Source of the DNA: Phycisphaeraceae bacterium
Lineage (GTDB): Bacteria; Planctomycetota; Phycisphaerae; Phycisphaerales; UBA1924
Length of the DNA: 64,000 nt
NCBI GenBank assembly: GCA_021299385.1
Contig: JAJTGZ010000004.1
Coordinates: 1 to 64,000, forward strand
Direction of reading: 5' to 3'
The notes under the pieces are model-generated. The model saw only the letters and a list, made by a program, of their open reading frames with translations. It was not told the DNA's origin and did not search any database. Of the stretch, positions 1 through 8,143 are shown in pieces. A program made the translations under genes and the position numbers. The first letter of the stretch is position 1. The number at the start of each line of letters is the position of its first letter.

Positions 1-1
1 C

Positions 2-1351
2 TACGCCGCCAACGACTCACGCACCGTCGCGCAGGGTGGCACGACGAGCACCGCCGCCGTCGGCACGCTCTTCGCTTCCACCACCGCCTCCATCGGCGAT
101 GCGCAGCGCCTCTTCGTAACCAACTTCCGCTACTCCGACGTCGCCCTCGTCCCCGCGGGCGATAAGTACATCACGCAGGACGGCACGCTCCTGAGCTACA
201 CCGACAACCTCCCCCTCCGCAACGCCGTCGCCGGCGACTTCAACGCCGACGGCGTCCGCAACGCCGACGACATCTCCCAGTTGGTCGCCGCCTGGCGCTC
301 ACGCAACGGGGGCGCAGCCTGGGTCAGCCCCAACGCCTCCGGCGCTCTGGCCACCCTTGCTACAACCACCGGCCAGGCCGCCAACCCCGGCGATGCCGTG
401 ATCGAAATCCTCGGCGACTTCAACGGCGACGGCTCCTTCACCAAGCTCGACGTCCGCTACTTTGCCGACGGCCTCGCCCTCGTCAACGACAACTCCTCAC
501 CCACAGGCCGCCGCCTTGACCGCAAGGCCGGCTTCACCGCCGTCGATAATGCCTTCGCCGGCAACTTCTTCGGCACCACGCTTGCTACACCCAAGGCCTA
601 CTTCGCCGGCGACGCACGCGGGGACGTCTTCAACCGCCTCGCCCGCGTCGCCCCAGGCTACGCCCCCATCGGTGCCGACTCCGGCAACGCGTTTGACTCG
701 GCCACCATCAGCGCCGACACCAACCGCGTCGATGGGTACGACATCTCCTACGTCCAGGCCCAGTTCAATCGCAACTCCGCCGTCAGCGACGGGGCCCTGA
801 ACTGGTCCAACTACACCGAGGCCACGGGCATCGTTACCCTCCCCAACCCCACCGGCACCGCGGTGGCCACCAGCCGGTCCGACCTCTCGGGCGACATCAC
901 CGGCGACGGGATCGTCAACCAGGCCGACGTTGTCGAACTGGTTACCAACATCCTGGGCACCACCCTCGGCGACGTCAACCTCGACGGCGCAACCAACGCC
1001 GCCGACCTGGCGATCGTCGATGCCTCCATCGCGACGCCCCCGGCTGCTCAGAACGTCTTCTGGGGCAACGGGGACCTGACCGGCGACGGCGTCGTCAACG
1101 CCGCTGACCGGAACATCGTCATCGCGGCCCTCTGCCCCAACCCCAGCAACGTCTCGGGCCCCGGGCAGAACACCACGGCACTCGATGCCGAGTTGACCGC
1201 AGACGACATCATCGTCTTCCTCAACCGCTTCTTCGCCGGCGACCTGGCCAGTGATGTCTCTGGCCCCGGCCAGAACACCACGGCGATCGACGGCGAGCTG
1301 ACGGCAGACGACATCATCGTCTTCCTCAACCGCTTCTTCGCCGGGTGCTAA
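2..1351 (+). CDS. secreted dockerin-repeat protein with Gly-Cys C-terminus (3' part)
   Basis: The frame is open at the left edge, so only the last 449 codons are visible and the start lies outside. EF-hand-like dockerin loops of the form DxNxDGxxNxxD are visible at about residues 79 (DFNADGVRNADD), 139 (DFNGDG), 298 (DITGDGIVNQAD), 324 (DVNLDGATNAAD) and 358 (DLTGDGVVNAAD). The protein ends in two near-identical copies of a 35-residue unit (nt 1151-1255 and 1256-1348) containing SGPGQNTTA and ELTADDIIVFLNRFFAG; the last copy ends in Gly-Cys-stop. This matches the planctomycetal 'GC-type dockerin domain-anchored' proteins, in which the terminal Cys is presumed to be an anchoring or processing signal. 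Likely exported and calcium-binding; the ligand or activity of the missing N-terminal part cannot be told. A strong terminator follows about 90 bp downstream. Confidence 0.85.
   Translation, partial: YAANDSRTVAQGGTTSTAAVGTLFASTTASIGDAQRLFVTNFRYSDVALVPAGDKYITQDGTLLSYTDNLPLRNAVAGDFNADGVRNADDISQLVAAWRSRNGGAAWVSPNASGALATLATTTGQAANPGDAVIEILGDFNGDGSFTKLDVRYFADGLALVNDNSSPTGRRLDRKAGFTAVDNAFAGNFFGTTLATPKAYFAGDARGDVFNRLARVAPGYAPIGADSGNAFDSATISADTNRVDGYDISYVQAQFNRNSAVSDGALNWSNYTEATGIVTLPNPTGTAVATSRSDLSGDITGDGIVNQADVVELVTNILGTTLGDVNLDGATNAADLAIVDASIATPPAAQNVFWGNGDLTGDGVVNAADRNIVIAALCPNPSNVSGPGQNTTALDAELTADDIIVFLNRFFAGDLASDVSGPGQNTTAIDGELTADDIIVFLNRFFAGC
1151..1348 (+). repeat. 105-bp in-frame tandem duplication
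   Basis: Two consecutive copies of the 35-codon dockerin-like unit at the 3' end of the dockerin gene; the second copy is cut short by Gly-Cys-stop. The copies differ mostly at third positions and at a few codons, for example ALDAE versus AIDGE, so this is an old duplication and not a recent one. Confidence 0.85.
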
Positions 1352-1441
1352 GCAAGGGCTTAGGGACAGGGCCGAGGGCCGAGGGAATGCAAAGACCTCC
1401 AACCCCTAAAGCCTAACCACTAAAACCTCCTACCAACCCCA

Positions 1442-1476
1442 AGCCCCGGGCACCTCTCGCCCGGGGCTTTTCATTT
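1442..1476 (+). terminator. intrinsic terminator of the dockerin gene
   Basis: Perfect 10-bp stem AGCCCCGGGC / GCCCGGGGCT (1442-1451 and 1459-1468) with a 7-nt loop, followed by TTTCATTTT. It lies between the dockerin stop codon and the next gene on the same strand, so the two are probably separate transcription units. Confidence 0.85.
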
Positions 1477-1511
1477 TGCCACCGCGCCCCCCAGGCCGAT
1501 ATCCTCAGCCC

Positions 1512-2234
1512 ATGGCCTCCATCCTCGTCGTCGGCCCACACCCAGATGACCAAGAGCTCGGCATGGGTGGCACCATCGCCCTGCTGGCCCATCAGGGCCA
1601 CCAGGTAACTCTGCTGGACATGACCGACGGGGAGCCGACCCCCGCCGGCGAGCGCGCCACGCGGCTAGTAGAGGCCAAGGCCGCCGCGGAGGCGCTCTCA
1701 CCACCACCGCCGGGCCGGGCCATCACGCGCATCCTGCTGGACATGCCCAACCGCCGGGTCGAGCCGAGCCTCACAGCCCGGCACGCCGTGGCCGGGGCGA
1801 TGCGCGCGGTGCAGGCGCAGATCGTCTTTGTGCCGTATTTCAAGGACGCCCACCCCGACCACATCGCCACCACCAGCATCACCCAGGACGCCCGCTTTGA
1901 CGCCAAGCTCACCAAGCTCACCCTCCCCGGCGACCGCGGGCAGCCACCGATCTACCCGCAGTGGCTGATCTACTACTACGCCACGCACCTGCGCATCATC
2001 CCCACGCCGAGCTTCATCATCGACACGAGCATGTTCGCCGGGCACAAGCTCCGCGCGATCAACGCCTACGCCTCGCAGTTCGTCAAGAACCCGAGCAACC
2101 GGGCCGTCCCCGAGCGCATCACCACCCAGGACCGCTACCTCGGCTCACGCATCAACGCCCACGCCGGCGAGTGCTTCTTCACCGACGAACCCCTGGGCCT
2201 CAACGGCCTGTCAGGCCTCGTGGGCATCGGCTAG
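1512..2234 (+). CDS. PIG-L/LmbE family N-acetylglucosaminyl deacetylase (BshB1-like)
   Basis: A 240-residue cytoplasmic zinc hydrolase. The N-terminus MASILVVGPHPDDQELGMGG carries the family signature (A/G)HPDD.E; a second metal-site motif DAHPDHIA lies at about residues 116-123, and a late HAGE motif is present near residue 217. Length and motif order fit the branch that contains BshB1, which removes acetyl from GlcNAc-malate in bacillithiol synthesis. The substrate here is not proven: related planctomycetal proteins may deacetylate other GlcNAc conjugates, and no bshA or bshC is in the window. The ATG at 1512 is chosen because the family begins directly at this strand; an upstream in-frame start at 1476 would fall on the terminator. 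The gene converges with trxB across a repeat-rich gap. Confidence 0.8.
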   Translation: MASILVVGPHPDDQELGMGGTIALLAHQGHQVTLLDMTDGEPTPAGERATRLVEAKAAAEALSPPPPGRAITRILLDMPNRRVEPSLTARHAVAGAMRAVQAQIVFVPYFKDAHPDHIATTSITQDARFDAKLTKLTLPGDRGQPPIYPQWLIYYYATHLRIIPTPSFIIDTSMFAGHKLRAINAYASQFVKNPSNRAVPERITTQDRYLGSRINAHAGECFFTDEPLGLNGLSGLVGIG

Positions 2235-2346
2235 CCGAGAGGCCTGGCCTCGTACGCATCATCGTTTCTTTGCTGAGTCAAACCCCTCTGCAAGTGGTGG
2301 CGTACAGCGCCTTCAACCCCGAGGTGGTAACGGGTTGCATCCTCCT

Positions 2347-2534
2347 CAACCCCAAAGGGGTTGCGGGCTGTAGCCACGGGTGGAGCGCAGCGCAACCCGT
2401 GGAAGCCGTGATGAAACAACACCCCGCCCCGGCAGGGGCGGCGGACTCCCCCGCCCCCGCCGGGGCGGCCCGCATCGAGTGCCTCGCTTCCACGGGTTGC
2501 GCCCGCGAAAGCGCGGGCTCCACCCGTGGCTACA
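2347..2534. repeat. nested palindromic intergenic repeat
   Basis: Stacked inverted repeats in the gap between two convergent genes. CAACCCCAAAGGGGTTG (2347-2363) is a perfect small palindrome. A long imperfect inverted repeat follows: the arm at 2369-2406 (containing CCACGGGTGGAGC and GCAACCCGTGG) pairs with 2486-2534 (CCACGGGTTGCGCC ... GCTCCACCCGTGG). The core at 2421-2467 holds further CCCCGCC/GGGGCGG pairs. No coding potential is evident. It could form a large hairpin at the end of both transcripts. The whole stretch 2235-2629 has no supported gene. Confidence 0.75.
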
Positions 2535-2568
2535 CACCGCGGCCCCGCTGGGGCCTAAATCCCCCCAA

Positions 2569-2620
2569 AGCCAACCCCAAAGAAACACTCAGAGAACCTC
2601 TGCCCCTCCGTCCTCTGAGT
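2569..2620. repeat. ACTCAGAG-ended dispersed repeat, copy 1
   Basis: Read on the minus strand this resembles the plus-strand stretch at 27055-27105: both contain ACTCAGAGGACG, then AGG.GCAG.GGTT, then TCTGAG or TCAGAG and a T-rich/GGGG end. The outer ACTCAGAG and CTCTGAGT form an inverted repeat. It lies just beyond the trxB stop codon and may act as part of its terminator. Confidence 0.6.
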
Positions 2621-2629
2621 GATCCCCCT

Positions 2630-3631
2630 TCAGTGCACACCGCTCGCCGCCAGCCACCGCTCCGCATCCAGCGCGGCGACGCACCCCATCCCCGCCGCCG
2701 ACACCGCCTGCCGGTAGTGCGCATCAGCCACATCCCCCGCGGCAAACACCCCCGGCAGGTTCGTGGCGCTGTTCCGCGCACGCAGTACAATGTACCCCGC
2801 GTCGTCAAGCTCGACGCCCGAAGCCTTCAGAAACTTTGTCGTCGGCGTGTGCCCGATCGCGATGAACAAACCCTTAACCGCAAGCGTCGAGCGCTCCTTG
2901 GTAAGCGTGTCCTCCATCAGCACGCCGGTGATTGTTTCGCCGCCGAGCACGTCGACGATGGTCTTGTTCCAGATGACCTTGGCGTTTGGCCGGGCAAAGT
3001 AGCGCTGCTGCATGATCTTGCTGGCCCGCAGCGAGTCGCGCCGGTGGATGACATAGACCTCCGAGGCGAACTTGGTCAAGTACGTCGCCTCTTCCATAGC
3101 CGTGTCCCCGCCGCCGATGACGGCCAGCGGCTGGTTGCGGAAGCCCGGCAGCGCGCCGTCGCAGACCGCGCACGCCGAGACCCCCCCACCACTCCGCGCC
3201 AGACGCATCTCGTTTTCAAGCCCCAGCCAGTTTGCCGTCGCCCCCGTTGCCAGGATCACCGCGTGCGCCCGCACCACCTCGCCCCCGGCGGTGTGCAGCA
3301 GGTGCGGCACGCCGGGCTTCGCTGAGAACTCGCACCGCACAATGTCCTCCATGATGCTCTTGGTCCCGAACCGCTCGGCCTGCTTCTGAAAATCCTCCAT
3401 CATTTTGGGCCCGGTGATGCCGTGGGGGAACCCGGGATAGTTCTCGACCTCCGTCGTCAGCATCAACTGCCCGCCGGGGAGGATCGGCCCGGGGTCGTTC
3501 TTGGGGATACCGATGTAGCAAACCGGCTGGAGCTGCGCACGGGCGGCATAGATCGCCGCGGTCCACCCGGCCGGTCCTGAGCCGATAATGACAAGTTTGT
3601 GGGTCGCGTTGGCTGTGGTGCTGCTGCTCAT
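2630..3631 (-). CDS. trxB: thioredoxin-disulfide reductase
   Basis: A 333-residue flavoprotein that passes electrons from NADPH through FAD and a redox dithiol to thioredoxin in the cytoplasm. FAD-binding GSGPAG at residues 17-22, the active-site CAVC at 154-157 followed by DG, the NADPH-binding GGGDTA at 173-178, HRRDSLRASK after it, and the C-terminal FAD motif GVFAAGDVAD are all present in the usual order and spacing. The usual bacterial active site is CATC, so the central Val is a mild variant. The ATG at 3631 is chosen because the FAD-binding strand begins ten residues later; the same frame stays open far upstream but that part is the antisense of motA/motB. It is divergent from motA, with a 156-bp shared upstream region. 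Confidence 0.95.
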   Translation of the reverse strand: MSSSTTANATHKLVIIGSGPAGWTAAIYAARAQLQPVCYIGIPKNDPGPILPGGQLMLTTEVENYPGFPHGITGPKMMEDFQKQAERFGTKSIMEDIVRCEFSAKPGVPHLLHTAGGEVVRAHAVILATGATANWLGLENEMRLARSGGGVSACAVCDGALPGFRNQPLAVIGGGDTAMEEATYLTKFASEVYVIHRRDSLRASKIMQQRYFARPNAKVIWNKTIVDVLGGETITGVLMEDTLTKERSTLAVKGLFIAIGHTPTTKFLKASGVELDDAGYIVLRARNSATNLPGVFAAGDVADAHYRQAVSAAGMGCVAALDAERWLAASGVH

Positions 3632-3775
3632 GCGTGCTCCGTTGAATGCGAGGATACGCCCCTTGCCAAGCCAGCCCCCAGCCAAGGTTTTCGGACCCAC
3701 TATTCGCCCTGCGCGCTCAACACCACCCCCACTTGCGCCGATATCCACGCTTGTTCTAGGCCCCAACACCAGATC

Positions 3776-3780
3776 AGGAG
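3776..3780 (+). promoter_or_regulatory. ribosome binding site of motA
   Basis: AGGAG, 7 nt before the ATG at 3788. It decides this start over the in-frame upstream codons. Confidence 0.7.
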
Positions 3781-3787
3781 TTTCGTC

Positions 3788-4564
3788 ATGGACAAGGCCA
3801 GCATGGGTGGAACTGCGCTCATGACCGGTGTGGTCGTCCTGGTCTGCTACCAGGCGACCGGCGGGGACCTGATGTCCCTTTGGTCGTCCAAGGGCTTCTA
3901 CATGGTCATCCTGGGCACCGTGGCGGCGGTCATGATGTCCATGCCCTTTGACCGCATCAAGATGGTCCCGGGCTATATCCGCAAGTTTCTCTTCAACAAA
4001 ACACGCCCGGCGATGGAGACCATCGCCATGATGTCCAAACTCTCCGAGAAGGCACGCCGCGACGGCATCCTCTCGCTGGAGTCCGATGTCGCCTCGATCC
4101 CAGACGCCTTTGTTGCCGCGGGCCTGAAAATGGCCGTTGACGGCATCGACCCCGACACCATCGAATCGACGATGCGCATGGAGATCATGGCCATGCAAGA
4201 CCGGCACAAGTCGGGCAAAAAATTCTTCGACATCATCAAGACCTACGGGCCGGGCCTGGGCCTGATCGCCACGCTCATCGGGCAGATCGGCATGTTCAAG
4301 AACCTCGGCGGGGACATCGCCACCATGGGCTACATGCTTGCCGTTGCCGTCGTTGCCACCATGTACGGCACCGTGCTGGCCAACTGCATCGCCGGCCCAA
4401 TGGGCGACAAACTCGCCTACCGCAGCGGGGAAGAAATCCTCGCCCGTGAGATGGCCCTGCAGGCCATCCTCAGCATCCAGGCCGGGGAGAACCCACGCGT
4501 AACGCTCGACAAGATGTCCGCCTTCATCCCCGCCAGCACGCGCGAAAAAGCCAAGGCCGCGTAA
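3788..4564 (+). CDS. motA: flagellar motor stator protein MotA
   Basis: A 258-residue inner-membrane protein. Four hydrophobic segments are visible: about residues 8-25, 34-52, and a pair at roughly 155-200 separated by the short loop KNLGGDIATMG. The third starts with YGPGLGLIATLIG, carrying the proline-containing motif of MotA/TolQ/ExbB proton channels. The long cytoplasmic loop between segments 2 and 3 (FDRIKMV ... MAMQDRHK) is charged, as in MotA, where it contacts the rotor. It forms a proton- or ion-driven stator with MotB, encoded 36 bp downstream. No other flagellar gene lies in the window, so this is an isolated motAB pair; a non-flagellar role cannot be excluded from sequence alone. 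Confidence 0.9.
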   Translation: MDKASMGGTALMTGVVVLVCYQATGGDLMSLWSSKGFYMVILGTVAAVMMSMPFDRIKMVPGYIRKFLFNKTRPAMETIAMMSKLSEKARRDGILSLESDVASIPDAFVAAGLKMAVDGIDPDTIESTMRMEIMAMQDRHKSGKKFFDIIKTYGPGLGLIATLIGQIGMFKNLGGDIATMGYMLAVAVVATMYGTVLANCIAGPMGDKLAYRSGEEILAREMALQAILSIQAGENPRVTLDKMSAFIPASTREKAKAA

Positions 4565-4600
4565 GCACCCACCCCACCGACCACCCGACGAGCGCACACC

Positions 4601-5407
4601 ATGGCCGAGCAGGAAAAAAAACACGACGCGGAGGCCCACAACGCGGAGGCCCACAACAAGGAAGAGGGCCACAAGAAGCACAAGAAGCACCACCCCCACC
4701 GGCACGAAGAGCACGAGCACGAGGAGGGGTGGATCGTCAGCTTTGCCGACAACGTCCTGCTGATGATGGGCTTCTTTGTCATCATGCTGGCAATGAACAT
4801 GGGTACAAAGGGCGTCCCCGTGACCTCGCCAGAGGCCGAGGACCGGATCGCCGATCTTGCCATCGCCGTGCGCGCCGGGTTCAACAACCCGCTGGACATG
4901 ACCAGCACCAAGCCCGAGGACCAGGCCCTGATCCGGCGGATGCGCCAGCGCATCACCGACGGCCCCATATCGACCCCCGGGCCGGAGGGCAAGGACTCGT
5001 CGCCACAGACCATCCGCCCCACCAACTTCCACGGCAGCGACGGGATCGTCGAGTTTGACCAGGAGTCGGCCGAGATCAACGAGTTCGGGCATCGCACGCT
5101 CAAGCAACTGGCCGAGCGCATCAAGGGCAAGCGCTGGATGGTGGAGATTCGCGGGCACACCAGCCGGTTTGAGACCTGGCGCGACGCACAGAAATCACGC
5201 GACCTTTCCTATAAACGCGCCTACGCCGTCGGCGAGGCGCTGGTGGGGTTGGGTGTCAAGTGGGACCAGCTCCGCCTGGTCTCTAGCGGGGACGCGGCGT
5301 CTGCCGTCGGCCGCACGCGTGCGGCCGAGGATGCGCGCACCAACCAGCGGGCCGAGGTGCTGATCCTCAAAGAGGCGATGCCCGAGGACGTCTACATGCA
5401 ACCCTGA
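4601..5407 (+). CDS. motB: flagellar motor stator protein MotB (OmpA-type peptidoglycan anchor)
   Basis: A 268-residue partner of MotA. A very polar His/Lys/Glu-rich N-terminus (residues 1-42) leads into one membrane helix, WIVSFADNVLLMMGFFVIM, in which Asp50 corresponds to the essential proton-carrying aspartate of MotB. The C-terminal half is an OmpA-like peptidoglycan-binding domain: FDQESAEINEFG, VEIRGHTS and the RAYAVGEALVGLGV helix. The cytoplasmic tail is unusually His-rich (about ten His in 40 residues), which could bind metal or sense pH; that is speculation. A possible plug helix lies just after the membrane segment. The gene follows motA with 36 bp between them and ends 197 bp before a convergent gene; nothing recognisable was seen in that gap. 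Confidence 0.9.
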   Translation: MAEQEKKHDAEAHNAEAHNKEEGHKKHKKHHPHRHEEHEHEEGWIVSFADNVLLMMGFFVIMLAMNMGTKGVPVTSPEAEDRIADLAIAVRAGFNNPLDMTSTKPEDQALIRRMRQRITDGPISTPGPEGKDSSPQTIRPTNFHGSDGIVEFDQESAEINEFGHRTLKQLAERIKGKRWMVEIRGHTSRFETWRDAQKSRDLSYKRAYAVGEALVGLGVKWDQLRLVSSGDAASAVGRTRAAEDARTNQRAEVLILKEAMPEDVYMQP

Positions 5408-5604
5408 CGCCGATCGGTGCGCATGACCACAAACTTGCGACCAGAAATGGAGATGCGCCACGATGCCCCAGGAACCACTCGGCGGGGTGGGGTGGACCTG
5501 TGAATCCTCCAAACCTCCGACGCGGCAGCCGGGCTGTAAACGTCGCCGTGGGGGTGGCGGGGGGCTTTGGACTTTGGGATCGACGGGGTTGTGCGCGCCG
5601 GGCA

Positions 5605-6612
5605 TTATCCGGGCTTGCGGCCAAGTGCGAGCGAGAGCGTTTGCAGGATGCTCGAGCGGCCGGCGAAGTCTTCGATGGCCTTGGTCGCGCCGGGGCCGAT
5701 GAAGCGCGGGGCCAGGGCAAGCCAGTACGGCCCGGTGAGGAGGAGTCCGGCTGTGAGGAGCACGGCCGTGGCCTTGGCATACGCCAGGCGCGTGCGTGGT
5801 CTGCAGTGTGTTGCGGTGTTGGCGGGCGCGGCGTTGTGCCCGCACTCTGGACAGGGAGCGGTTGGGTTTGCGCGGGTGTAGCCGCAGGTGGGACAGGAGT
5901 TGGCGTCGGCAAGCCTTCGGCGTGCGGCGCGAGTGCAGCGGAGCATCAACCAGCCGTAAAGGAGCAAGGCGCCGAGCGTGACTAATGCGGCTCCGTAGCG
6001 GTTGTAGACAATCGCGGCGGGTGCATCCGGGTAAATCCAGTACGACGACTGGTACAGCTGCGATGCTGAGAAGGGCAGATAGAGTTTGACAGGGATCAGG
6101 TTCTGAGAACTCGAACCTTTCATGGCAAAGACGTTCATCTTCTGCCACTGATCGGCGTAGCCCGTGCTAAGGAGCAAATAGAGCACAAGGACGCTGGCGG
6201 TAAGCCACGCCGTCGGGATGGCCGCGGCGGTGAAGACCTTGTGTGCGGTCGTGGCATCGGGGTCACGTTGCAGTTCGATCAGCACACGTAGAGCAACGAG
6301 GTGCAAGATGCAGGCGAGGGCACCGAGCATCGCTGCGGTAAAAACAACCGTTACCCAGGGGGACAAGATCCACGGATCACCCGTCGGGGGCCAGAGCGGT
6401 TCACCGCCGGGTGAGGAGCCTTTAACGCTCCAGGAGCCAATGGTAAACACGCCGCGGGGGAGGGTCGTCAGTATCTTATCAAAGGTGTTTGCAACCACGG
6501 GCCTGAGGGGATCAGCGGAGATGATCTGGTGGATCACAAAAGCCGTGGCCATGGCCAGCCAGACCATGGCCACGGAGGTCAATACTGCTCGTATGGCTTG
6601 GAGGCGTTTCAT
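5605..6612 (-). CDS. zinc-ribbon integral membrane protein of unknown function
   Basis: 335 residues. Hydrophobic segments are visible at about 10-30, 85-108, 130-150, 205-225 and 285-305. Between the fourth and fifth lies a cytosolic zinc ribbon, CPTCGYTRANPTAPCPECGH (two CPxCG knuckles). Membrane proteins with a ribbon of this kind are common in planctomycetes and have no assigned function. The ATG overlaps the stop codon of the upstream gene by 4 nt (ATGA), so the two are translationally coupled and probably work together. Not recognised beyond this; the evidence for a real gene is the motif, the membrane pattern and the coupling. Confidence 0.75.
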   Translation of the reverse strand: MKRLQAIRAVLTSVAMVWLAMATAFVIHQIISADPLRPVVANTFDKILTTLPRGVFTIGSWSVKGSSPGGEPLWPPTGDPWILSPWVTVVFTAAMLGALACILHLVALRVLIELQRDPDATTAHKVFTAAAIPTAWLTASVLVLYLLLSTGYADQWQKMNVFAMKGSSSQNLIPVKLYLPFSASQLYQSSYWIYPDAPAAIVYNRYGAALVTLGALLLYGWLMLRCTRAARRRLADANSCPTCGYTRANPTAPCPECGHNAAPANTATHCRPRTRLAYAKATAVLLTAGLLLTGPYWLALAPRFIGPGATKAIEDFAGRSSILQTLSLALGRKPG

Positions 6613-7697
6613 GGGCAGTCGCTGGTTTGAAGCAAGTACCAGTAATCACCCGGTGCAGGCGGGGTCGGTGCGGCCGGCGGGGGCGAGCACGGCTCTACGG
6701 TCGTTGTATATTCATATAAAGTGCAAACTGTCGACTGAACACCGGTCGCGCATCGAGAACAAGCAAGCCAAGTTCGGCCACTTTCATAATAATCAGTCCA
6801 AATGAGGCAACGCTTCCAAGTATATATGCACGCGTTGCCGCCAAGTAATGGTGATGGCCCTGAGACGAGCGTCGCTGGTCCAGGAGTGCCGAGAGCCATA
6901 TTCACTACTGCCACTTGCACACACGAACAAAAATAGGGATCAAAAAAATCAATAATTCCTGATACTAATGCACTCCCGGGCATAAGGGTGTACTGAGCCT
7001 GGTTGACCGCGTACGTTCCAAGATTGTTCAAAAAAGCCTGACCGTCGTTCCGGCTCAGTTTCGGGCTTAGGCCCGGCGAGGCCTTGTAGCCGGAATCGAC
7101 AAGAAACTCGACGACCTCCTCGGGTTGTTGCACCGCCTCCACCAGCGCGAGGGTGGGGTCAGACGCGAAGAGGCCTTTGACCATCGCCTCGGGCGCGACG
7201 GCGAGTGTTGCGTTGTACTGCTCGGTGTGGCAGGAGAACTTGACCGAGCGAGCAAAGGTGTCGTTGCCGAGTCGGCCTTTGACCCAGTGGATCGCGCCGG
7301 TGAGGTTGGCCTCTTGCCAGCCAAAGCTTTTCCAGGAATCGTCGGGCTGGCGTTCGATGAACATGAGTTTGACGTTCAGGCCGATGGCACCCTGGTCGGT
7401 GCACTCGGCAAGGAACCCGACGACCTTGTCGTTTTTCGCGTTGACGGCTGGTTGAAAGGTCCAACCCAGGATGTTCTGTTGCTGCTGGACATTCCACCCG
7501 CGCGGGAGGGTTTCGATGCCGTTCTGGGGCACCCATGCCGTTGTGCTGGCTGCGGTCGTTGCTGTCGCTCTAGCTTGCCCTTTGGTCGTTGCTGTTGCTG
7601 TGGCTTGCCCTGTGGTGGTTGTGATCGCACCTGTCGCTGGCGGCATGGCGACCAAGCCGAGCAGAAGCACTGAGGCAATGGTCAACTGCTTGAGCAA
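6609..7697 (-). CDS. secreted protein with Thr/Ala-rich N-terminus and Cys-rich tail, unknown function
   Basis: About 362 residues from a TTG at 7697. A signal peptide is clear: LLKQLTIASVLLLGLVAMPPATGA. It is followed by a low-complexity Thr/Ala stretch (TTTTGQATATATTKGQA). A middle region of unknown fold (WNVQQQQNILGWTF ... FSCHTEQYNATLAV) leads to a tail with about nine Cys, including FCSC and CSRC, and a Pro-rich segment before the end. The start is uncertain: the frame is open up to 8066, with an ATG at 7865, but that longer form would run through a 19-nt G tract and give a 50-residue unstructured leader before the signal peptide. The last roughly 300 bp are clearly lower in GC than the neighbours. 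It overlaps the next gene downstream by 4 nt. Function unknown. Confidence 0.6.
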   Translation of the reverse strand: MLKQLTIASVLLLGLVAMPPATGAITTTTGQATATATTKGQARATATTAASTTAWVPQNGIETLPRGWNVQQQQNILGWTFQPAVNAKNDKVVGFLAECTDQGAIGLNVKLMFIERQPDDSWKSFGWQEANLTGAIHWVKGRLGNDTFARSVKFSCHTEQYNATLAVAPEAMVKGLFASDPTLALVEAVQQPEEVVEFLVDSGYKASPGLSPKLSRNDGQAFLNNLGTYAVNQAQYTLMPGSALVSGIIDFFDPYFCSCVQVAVVNMALGTPGPATLVSGPSPLLGGNACIYTWKRCLIWTDYYESGRTWLACSRCATGVQSTVCTLYEYTTTVEPCSPPPAAPTPPAPGDYWYLLQTSDCP

Positions 7698-7766
7698 GCG
7701 GATTGACCAAGGTCTTGCGGCGGCGCGCTCATCGACCCTATCTCGGGGCGGCGTGTGTTGGTGGGT

Positions 7767-7785
7767 GGGGGGGGGGGGGGGGGGG
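7767..7785. repeat. 19-nt homopolymeric G tract
   Basis: An uninterrupted run of 19 G on the plus strand (C on the sense strand of the secreted-protein gene), 70-88 nt upstream of the TTG at 7697 and inside the possible longer reading frame from 7865. Runs of this length slip in replication and sequencing. Confidence 0.9.
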
Positions 7786-8064
7786 ACAGGTTCACAGGAG
7801 GCTCCTTGTCTGGATTGGCCGGGTGCGTTGTCGGCACGGTGGGCCAAGCCTTTGCCCGGGCGCATCACGGCGTGCCCGTTGGCCGGCCATCGAACCACTC
7901 GACGGCAGGTGGAGCATACTGGAAGTTCACTTCCTTTGCAAGGGGAATTCTTTTTGTGGATAGCCGGTGGATAACTTTTTCTTCCGTGCCGGGTGCGGTG
8001 TAAGGGTGTAGGGGGTGCGGCGGGGGATTTGGATCGGTTTTGGATGTTGTGCGCCCGAAGCAGC

Positions 8065-8103
8065 AAACCCCACCCCTGCCCCTGCCATCGGGGGAGGGGT
8101 TCT
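8065..8103. repeat. CCCCACCCCTGC...GGGGGAGGGG dispersed palindrome, copy 1
   Basis: AAACCCCACCCCTGCCCC followed by ATCGGGGGAGGGGTTC; an inverted repeat shared with 16219-16256 and, in opposite orientation, 47773-47822. It lies in the 446-bp stretch 7698-8143, which otherwise holds only the G tract, T/G-rich sequence around 7940-8010 and no supported gene. Confidence 0.7.
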
Positions 8104-8143
8104 GAAGAAGCGGCCCTGTTGGAGAAGGGTTGTGATGAAAGGA

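Noticed and set aside
3632-5158. N-terminal extension of the trxB frame through the motA/motB region
   Set aside because: It has no similarity to thioredoxin reductase; the FAD-binding start is at 3631 and the opposite strand holds motA/motB.
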